Of a stretch of 36,716 nt of DNA, positions 32,200 to 36,716 are shown piece after piece. A program made the position numbers and the translations under genes. Within the stretch, counting starts at the first letter, position 1, and every line of letters starts with the position of its first letter. Source of the stretch: an uncultured bacterium (lineage in GTDB: Bacteria; Patescibacteriota; Minisyncoccia; Moranbacterales; GWC2-37-73); assembly GCA_903861715.1 (NCBI GenBank), contig CAIOVI010000055.1:1-36716 (forward strand). Reading direction: 5' to 3'. The notes beneath the pieces were generated by a model. That model made no database searches. It was not told the DNA's origin and saw only the letters and a list, made by a program, of their open reading frames with translations.

Positions 32200-33201
32200 A
32201 TGACATTTGATTTCTCAAAAGTGGAATTCGAAGAAGTGAACTGTATAATATGCAAATCAAAAACTCAACAAAAAAAACTACTTTCTACTAAAGATTTATT
32301 GTGTGGCATGCCAGGAAGTTTCAGTATAGTTGAGTGTCAAAAATGCGGGTTAGTATTTCAGAATCCCAGACCAAAAGAGAAATACATAGGACACTACTAC
32401 CCGGATGATTTGGGTTATTTCAATATTCAAAAAAATGAAAACGAAGAAATTGATAGTCTGACAAAAAAAGTTTTAATTGATTACTATAAATACTCCAATC
32501 TTGGAAAAAAGAATCTGTTAAGGAAAATCATTCTCTATCCTGCATACTACTATCTATACAAACATCGCTCGATACCAAAATTCAGGCAAAATGGAACGAT
32601 CTTGGAAATTGGTTGTTCAAATGGTTTAGCATTAAAAAAACTAAAGAATTTGCAATGGAAAGTAAAGGGGATTGAAATTAATAAAAAAGCTGCTGACTAT
32701 GCCAAAAATGAAAGAGAATTGGATGTAGAAATTGGATCAATATTTGATTTTAATTTTGAACCATCATCATTCGACGTAATAATACTAGATATGGTTTTAG
32801 AACATATATATAATCCAGAACAAGCTATAAAAAAAATATCCAAGTGGCTGAAAAAGGATGGCCAGTTAATTTTCAGTCTCCCATATTTCTATGGTTTTGA
32901 GTTCAGTGTTTTCAAAGAATTCTCGCATAGCTTGCATTTGCCAGCACATATAACTTTTTTTAATAAAAATGCCATAGCACATCTATTGGGTCGTTTTAGT
33001 GATATAAATTATGTTTTTCATCATTTTGATAGAGATATTGTAGCTTCTGCCGAATATAAATATCAAAACAATCACAACTGGGTCTTAAAGCAAATCGCTA
33101 AAAATAAACTTTTAAGATGGACAATAATAAAGCCTCTGGTATTTGTCATGTCCTTATTCAAAAAAACCAGCAGAATCACCGTCTTTGCTACAAAAAATTA
33201 A
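32200..33201 (+). CDS. SAM methyltransferase with an N-terminal zinc ribbon
   Basis: 333 residues. The N-terminus has two Cys pairs, CIICKSK and CQKCGLVFQNPRP, a zinc ribbon typical of C-methyltransferases and related enzymes that act on sugars. The methyltransferase domain has TILEIGCSNGLALKKL, VKGIEINKKA and SFDVIILDMVLEHIYNPEQAI. The C-terminus has a hydrophobic stretch (WTIIKPLVFVMSLF). Last gene of the plus-strand locus, 20 bp from the convergent flippase. Confidence 0.88.
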   Translation: MTFDFSKVEFEEVNCIICKSKTQQKKLLSTKDLLCGMPGSFSIVECQKCGLVFQNPRPKEKYIGHYYPDDLGYFNIQKNENEEIDSLTKKVLIDYYKYSNLGKKNLLRKIILYPAYYYLYKHRSIPKFRQNGTILEIGCSNGLALKKLKNLQWKVKGIEINKKAADYAKNERELDVEIGSIFDFNFEPSSFDVIILDMVLEHIYNPEQAIKKISKWLKKDGQLIFSLPYFYGFEFSVFKEFSHSLHLPAHITFFNKNAIAHLLGRFSDINYVFHHFDRDIVASAEYKYQNNHNWVLKQIAKNKLLRWTIIKPLVFVMSLFKKTSRITVFATKN

Positions 33202-33221
33202 CTTTGGTTTTTGCATCTCTT

Positions 33222-34472
33222 TTATGCATGTTTGTAATATCTTTCTGTTACATACAACACGGTTGGTGACAATATACACTGAAAGCCAAATAAAAACGCT
33301 AGACCGCCTATCCCAAAGAATGGCAACAAGATAAACAAAAGAGCTACACGCACTAATGGCGTTGCTATTGATTCTATCTTAATATTCTTTTCCTTTTTGC
33401 TAAATATAAATGTATTGTAGTACAACATGGAAATAGCATACACCGGATAGAACAAAAAAGAAATTTTAGTCAAAAGAATGGATTCTTCATATCTTTTAGA
33501 AAACAACGATGTTATTAATAAAGGTGAAAAGAACCAAAAAACAATAAATATAACTGATGAAATGAAAAATATTTTCAAGTAATTTGATTTAGATATGCAC
33601 CCTTGCTTAATTTGCTTTGGTGCTACAATCCAAAGTGCACTTTTTGTCACATTTTGTATTTGTTTTGAAAATAAAATTCCTACTGAATAGATAGCTAGTT
33701 GAGCTTGGGACAGAAAAATTCCAACAACTATTTTGTCCAGATTACTTGACACTAGATTTAACATGCCAATCCTCGTTAAAAACCATCCGTATCTTATCGT
33801 TTCTTTATCACTCTTTTCATTTTTGACATACTTCAAACTTTTGAAATAATAATACCCATTAAAGAAAGTAAAAGAAATCAAATAGGCAGTGACAATTGCA
33901 ATCAAGTTATTTCTATAGAAAAATATGATTCCAATTGTAGCAACAGTGTTTATCAAAGATTGGATTGAACTGTATTTCGCAGAAATATCAAATCTACTCT
34001 TTCCTTGCAAAAAACTGTCCCAGGTGTTTGGAGCGTAAAAAAACGGGAAGAAAATTGAAGAAATCATCAAGGCAATTCCGAGTGAATGATTCTGATAAAT
34101 ATAATAATATCCACCTACAATCAATAGGATTGGAATCCCCAAAAGACTCCAGAGAAAACTGGTTTTGACAACTTTTTTGTAGTCTCCATCACAGCCTTTT
34201 GCTACTGACTGAATTATAGAGGTGTTTAACCCTGGCACGGAAAGAATTGAAGCGATTGATAAGATAGACAAGATAAATTGATATTGACCAAACACTTCCT
34301 GAGTTGCAAGCCTTGCGAATGCAACAGAAAGCAAAAGGCCACCCACTGAAGCTATTCCCTGCCGAAACAGCACCCAAAAACCATTTTTAACAAAATACGG
34401 CAAATCCAAACCAAATTTTTCCCCCATTGATTTAGATATTAAATAAATTTTGTTGTGAACTTTTTTAATCAT
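33222..34472 (-). CDS. Polysaccharide flippase, Wzx/MATE-like
   Basis: From ATG 34472 (MIKKVHNKIYLISKSMGEKF) the protein has about 416 residues and around 12 membrane helices, with GFWVLFRQGIASVGGLLLSVAFARL at the first pair, as in RfbX/Wzx polysaccharide exporters. An in-frame TTG at 34484 is less likely. It should move the lipid-linked glycan unit made by the plus-strand enzymes across the membrane. It is on the opposite strand, 20 bp from the end of the locus. A promoter-like copy (34747-34781) lies about 280 bases upstream, with the epimerase fragment between. Confidence 0.92.
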   Translation of the reverse strand: MIKKVHNKIYLISKSMGEKFGLDLPYFVKNGFWVLFRQGIASVGGLLLSVAFARLATQEVFGQYQFILSILSIASILSVPGLNTSIIQSVAKGCDGDYKKVVKTSFLWSLLGIPILLIVGGYYYIYQNHSLGIALMISSIFFPFFYAPNTWDSFLQGKSRFDISAKYSSIQSLINTVATIGIIFFYRNNLIAIVTAYLISFTFFNGYYYFKSLKYVKNEKSDKETIRYGWFLTRIGMLNLVSSNLDKIVVGIFLSQAQLAIYSVGILFSKQIQNVTKSALWIVAPKQIKQGCISKSNYLKIFFISSVIFIVFWFFSPLLITSLFSKRYEESILLTKISFLFYPVYAISMLYYNTFIFSKKEKNIKIESIATPLVRVALLFILLPFFGIGGLAFLFGFQCILSPTVLYVTERYYKHA

Positions 34473-34503
34473 TTCATTATGCAAATCATTGCGCTAATAA
34501 GCA

Positions 34504-34779
34504 TTACAAGTTTTCCCGATACCACTCCATGGTTTTTCCCAATCCTTCACCGATGCTAGTTGTCGGCTCATAGCCAAGCAAAGTTTTTGCCAAAGTGATG
34601 TCGGCATAGGAATCTTGGATGTCGCCTTTTCTCGGATCCCCAAAAACAATTTTTGATTTTGATTCAGTTGCCTTGATGATATTTTCAGCCAAGGTAGTGA
34701 TATCAATTCTGCCAGAATATCCAATATTAAATCCTGTTATTTTTTCAGTATACCCCACCCCCAGCCAAGAATCAAGCAA
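34504..34779 (-). pseudogene. C-terminal fragment of an NAD-dependent sugar-nucleotide epimerase
   Basis: The last 75 or so codons match the end of extended-SDR epimerases/dehydratases (UDP-glucose 4-epimerase type): GFNIGYSGRIDITTLAENII, then IVFGDPRKGDIQDSYADITLAKTLLGYEP and GLGKTMEWYRENL. The Rossmann domain and the YxxxK site are missing. Upstream of GFNIG the sequence becomes repeat element A1 rather than enzyme. The frame remains open, but there is no SD or ATG, so it is probably not expressed as an enzyme. It sits just upstream of the flippase on the same strand, where an intact epimerase would fit. Confidence 0.85.
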
Positions 34780-34781
34780 AC
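34747..34781 (-). promoter_or_regulatory. Repeat A1, promoter-like
   Basis: On the minus strand TTGATT (34775-34770), a 17-bp G-rich spacer CTTGGCTGGGGGTGGGG, TATACT (34752-34747). Copies A2 and A3 share the whole core. It faces the epimerase fragment and the flippase. Confidence 0.6.
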
Positions 34782-34901
34782 ATTCAACAATCCAACTCCT
34801 CTCTTTCCCATCTCTTCATGCATTTTTTCGATGTCTCCTCTTTCACATCTCCGCTTCTATTCTCACTCCTTCTCCAGCCCCTATATCACTCAACTCCAAC
34901 C

Positions 34902-35018
34902 TGGCACCAACTCCAGACGACCGCATATTTTTGGTGCCAAGGGTTTGCATTAACTGGTCAATACTCACCCCAATAAGATAACCACAAAAAGAAGGTCATT
35001 TTTTGTTTTGCCAAACAA
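34902..35018. repeat. Repeat B1, long copy with hairpin
   Basis: TGGCACCAA (34902-34910), a 20-nt loop containing GACGACCGCAT, TTGGTGCCA (34931-34939), then about 78 bp of flanking homology ending in GCCAAACAA. The whole 117 bp is about 90 per cent the same as B3 (36467-36578). No ORF. Confidence 0.85.
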
Positions 35019-35021
35019 ACA

Positions 35022-35056
35022 ACAATACCCCCACCCCCAGCCAAGAATCAAGCAAA
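35022..35056 (-). promoter_or_regulatory. Repeat A2, promoter-like
   Basis: Same core as A1 and A3: TTGATT (35051-35046), an 18-bp G-rich spacer, TATTGT (35027-35022). The -10 match is poorer and the spacer one base longer, so it may be inactive. It abuts B1. Confidence 0.45.
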
Positions 35057-35147
35057 CCCAGGCATCTGCATCCACTAAATTTTTCAACCCCACCTGCTTG
35101 TTTTTTACTTTTTAATCAAAATTATTACTGTGTTTGCCTGATCAATT

Positions 35148-35189
35148 TTACAAATTTTCTCAATACCACACCATCGTCTTTTGCAAGCC
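35148..35189 (-). pseudogene. Remnant of a second epimerase 3' end
   Basis: The minus-strand sequence reads GLQKTMVWY-stop-ENL-stop, aligning with GLGKTMEWYRENL-stop of the 34504 fragment at about 80 per cent of bases over 42 bp. It starts directly after the stop of the AlbA_2-type gene (35190). It shows that another epimerase copy once ended here. Confidence 0.7.
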
Positions 35190-36168
35190 TTACAACACTT
35201 TCCAATACCCCCCTTTGTCGGGGCCAACTCGCTCAATGAGTCCTTTTTCCTTTAATTTAGACAGATTATATTTAATCCCATCTTCCGTTATATTTTCCAA
35301 ATTTTCAGATATTTCTTTTCGAGAAATTTGAGGATTCTTTATCAGCAACTCCAATATTTTCTGGGTAGTTTTCTGGGTAGTTTTCTGGGTAGTTTTCTGA
35401 ACACCAATACTATTCCCTGGTAGTTTTTGGATGTCTCCTCGCTGTAAGGCTGGTCGCATAAAAATAATGGAAAACCAATTTTCATTGGTTTCAATTTTTG
35501 GATTTGAAAGACCATATTCCTTCATTGCTTTTTTCATGCGTAAAATTCCAGAACCTATCTTTTCAACAAGATCCATTCTTTGCATCAAGCCAAACAAAAG
35601 ATTATTTCTTGACAAGCTTCTTTTTCCCAATTCTTTTATTGTGATTCCATTCACCAAGCCACCTGGATTTGTAATCTCAACACGATCAGAAAAAATATAA
35701 ATTTGAATATTGGCACCTGTTACAAAATAGTTTCTGTGTGCAATTGCGTTCAAAACCGCTTCACGGAGTGCATCCTCTGGAAGTTCAAGTTTTTCTTCTC
35801 TTGGCCCACCCTTGATTATAAATTCCGTATTCAGCCTTGAACGCAAATAATTCATGGCGTTTTCATAATTGCTGAATAAATCAGCATCAAACTCCTTCCT
35901 GTCCAATATTCTATATTTCGTTTTTCCATAAAAAAGCACACATGTAATTGTTGACTGCAAAAGAAACTTTGTAACATCCTTAGAAAAAAGAAGCACGCCA
36001 GCATTTTTGATTTTATCGTCAGAAACTAAGTTAAGATTTGTTAAAATATCACGTGTTGGCAAAAGCACACATCTCTTTACCAATAGTTGAGCTATGCGAT
36101 TCCTTAAATTCAACATTATAGCCTTCTCCCTGACTGATATAAAATTCTAGTTCTTTTTTGTTTAGCAT
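35190..36168 (-). pseudogene. AlbA_2/ATP-binding-type transcription regulator, internally deleted and frameshifted
   Basis: The first 39 codons from ATG 36168 read MLNKKELEFYISQGEGYNVE followed by FKES and CAFANT, the start of an AlbA_2 (Slfn-like putative DNA-binding) domain, then stop at 36049. A different frame continues with RDILTNLNLVSDDKIKNAGV, FYGKTKYRILDRKEF, EDALREAVLNAIAHRNYF (GHKL-like ATP-binding part) and a C-terminal winged helix ending RVGPDKGGYWKVL. The rest of the AlbA_2 domain, roughly 100 or more residues, is missing at the junction (about 36049-36060). A 12-bp tandem repeat at about 35357-35396 encodes QKTTQKTTQKTTQK. Family members are usually 450-500 residues. A3 is its likely promoter. 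Confidence 0.85.
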
Positions 36169-36212
36169 TTTTTAATTTCCATTATGAAAGCATTCGTAAT
36201 ATGATCAGACAC

Positions 36213-36233
36213 TTATCTTTTTCATAAAGATAA
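36213..36233. repeat. 8-bp inverted repeat upstream of the AlbA_2-type gene
   Basis: TTATCTTT, TTCAT, AAAGATAA. It lies between the A3 promoter and the gene start in the leader, where it could be an operator or RNA hairpin. Confidence 0.45.
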
Positions 36234-36262
36234 AATCAAACATTAAATCCTACTATTTTTTC

Positions 36263-36299
36263 AGTATACCCCACCCCTACCCGAGAATCAAGCAAACAT
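36263..36299 (-). promoter_or_regulatory. Repeat A3, promoter-like
   Basis: On the minus strand TTGATT (36291-36286), a 17-bp G-rich spacer, TATACT (36268-36263). It shares with A1 also the downstream words GAAAAAATA and AGGATTTAAT. It would transcribe the AlbA_2-type gene with a leader of about 90 nt. Confidence 0.6.
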
Positions 36300-36353
36300 T
36301 TGACAATCCAAACAACAAACAAGCCAGACAATTCATGCAACACCCCAGCCACC

Positions 36354-36391
36354 TGGCACCAACTTCCGACGACCGCATTTTTTTGGTGCCA
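36354..36391. repeat. Repeat B2, hairpin-only copy
   Basis: TGGCACCAA (36354-36362), 20-nt loop, TTGGTGCCA (36383-36391). The stem is identical to B1 and B3; the loop keeps GACGACCGCAT but differs at its edges. The long right-hand flank is absent. Confidence 0.8.
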
Positions 36392-36466
36392 GACATTTTA
36401 ATTTCATAATCAGAACCTCTCTCACTATTTCTCAACCACAATCCTTTCAAAAAGCAACCCAGACAG

Positions 36467-36578
36467 TGGCACCAACTCCAGACGACCGCATATTTTTGGT
36501 GCCAAGGGTTTGCATTAACTGGTCAATACTAATTTCAATAAGATAACCACACAAAGAAGGTCAGTTTTTGCCAAACAA
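36467..36578. repeat. Repeat B3, long copy with hairpin
   Basis: TGGCACCAA (36467-36475), 20-nt loop identical to B1, TTGGTGCCA (36496-36504), then the same flank as B1 to GCCAAACAA (36570-36578). Homology to B1 ends there, 66 bp before the OrfA start. Confidence 0.85.
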
Positions 36579-36644
36579 TATAATGGTCCCATAAATCTGC
36601 ACACGAAATATGCTAAACTTAGAGGGAAATATTAACCCAAATTT

Positions 36645-36716
36645 ATGACCAAAATACACAAAACCTTTAGCCCCCAAGAAAAAGCCCAAGTAGCTCTCAC
36701 AGCTATCAAGGGTGAA
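36645..36716 (+). mobile_element. Start of an IS3-type transposase OrfA, cut by the window end
   Basis: The 24 codons from ATG 36645 read MTKIHKTFSPQEKAQVALTA then IKGE. This is the classic beginning of IS3-family OrfA (helix-turn-helix protein): F(S/T)xExKxxVALxAlKGE. In an IS3 element OrfA is joined to the DDE transposase OrfB by frameshifting; OrfB would lie beyond the window. The left end of the element probably lies between 36579 and 36600, where homology to B1 stops. The match is short, so the family call is fairly, not fully, secure. Confidence 0.7.

Noticed and set aside
34619-35331. Plus-strand ORFs across the repeat region
   Set aside because: Antisense to the epimerase and AlbA_2 fragments and to the repeats, with Ser/Pro/Thr-rich shadow composition.
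34902-36504. Integron-like attC sites in hairpin B
   Set aside because: The stem has no RYYYAAC/GTTRRRY boxes in the right place, no unpaired stem bases, and no integrase is seen.
34747-36578. CRISPR array
   Set aside because: Repeats A and B are few, unequally spaced and have large, unlike gaps; no cas genes are present.
1-36716. Use of TGA as a sense codon (Gracilibacteria/SR1 code)
   Set aside because: TGA ends several well-aligned genes, for example the GT2 at 19797 in its ATGA overlap.

Overview
The window looks like part of a Patescibacteria (CPR) genome, most likely a Parcubacteria-type lineage. The reasons are the AT-rich sequence, shortened versions of universal proteins (AlaRS without its C-terminal domain, a 253-residue HrcA), many small orphan genes, abundant dispersed palindromic repeats, and few Shine-Dalgarno sites on core genes. 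TGA acts as a stop, so this is not the recoded Gracilibacteria/SR1 code. The lineage call is inference; no rRNA gene is present.

From 1 to about 10.6 kb there are housekeeping genes with small orphans between them. On the plus strand lie dnaB, a four-helix-bundle protein and recR, then an orphan with its own promoter and terminator. On the minus strand lie rplU, alaS, two small look-alike helical proteins, a coiled-coil protein and mnmA. From 10.2 to 15.2 kb, after a HAD-like protein, comes the heat-shock set hrcA, grpE, dnaK (minus strand). It is headed by a CIRCE operator overlapping a 17-bp-spaced promoter, and its intercistronic gaps carry repeats.

From 15.2 to 19.1 kb the window is accessory: a mosaic of nested repeats, several small orphan or membrane ORFs, a multi-hairpin element and a decayed RhuM-family gene.

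From 19.1 to 33.2 kb runs a plus-strand cell-surface polysaccharide locus, tightly packed and often overlapping by four bases. It holds a polyprenyl-phosphate-type GT2 with its DUF2304 membrane partner, four GT4-type enzymes, two more GT2 enzymes, a large multi-span membrane protein (GT-C-like), four SAM methyltransferases and a NodB-like deacetylase. A Wzx-type flippase converges on it from the minus strand.

From 34.5 kb to the end is the least ordinary part. A truncated sugar-nucleotide epimerase and a deleted, frameshifted AlbA_2-type gene are separated by repeats of two kinds: a promoter-like module (A, three copies) and a 9-bp-stem/20-nt-loop hairpin (B, three copies, two inside about 115 bp of longer homology). 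A remnant of a second epimerase 3' end abuts the AlbA_2 gene. The window ends in the first 24 codons of an IS3-type OrfA, which begins about 65 bp after the last B copy. The best reading is a duplicated, recombining module with promoter, hairpin and exchangeable gene body.
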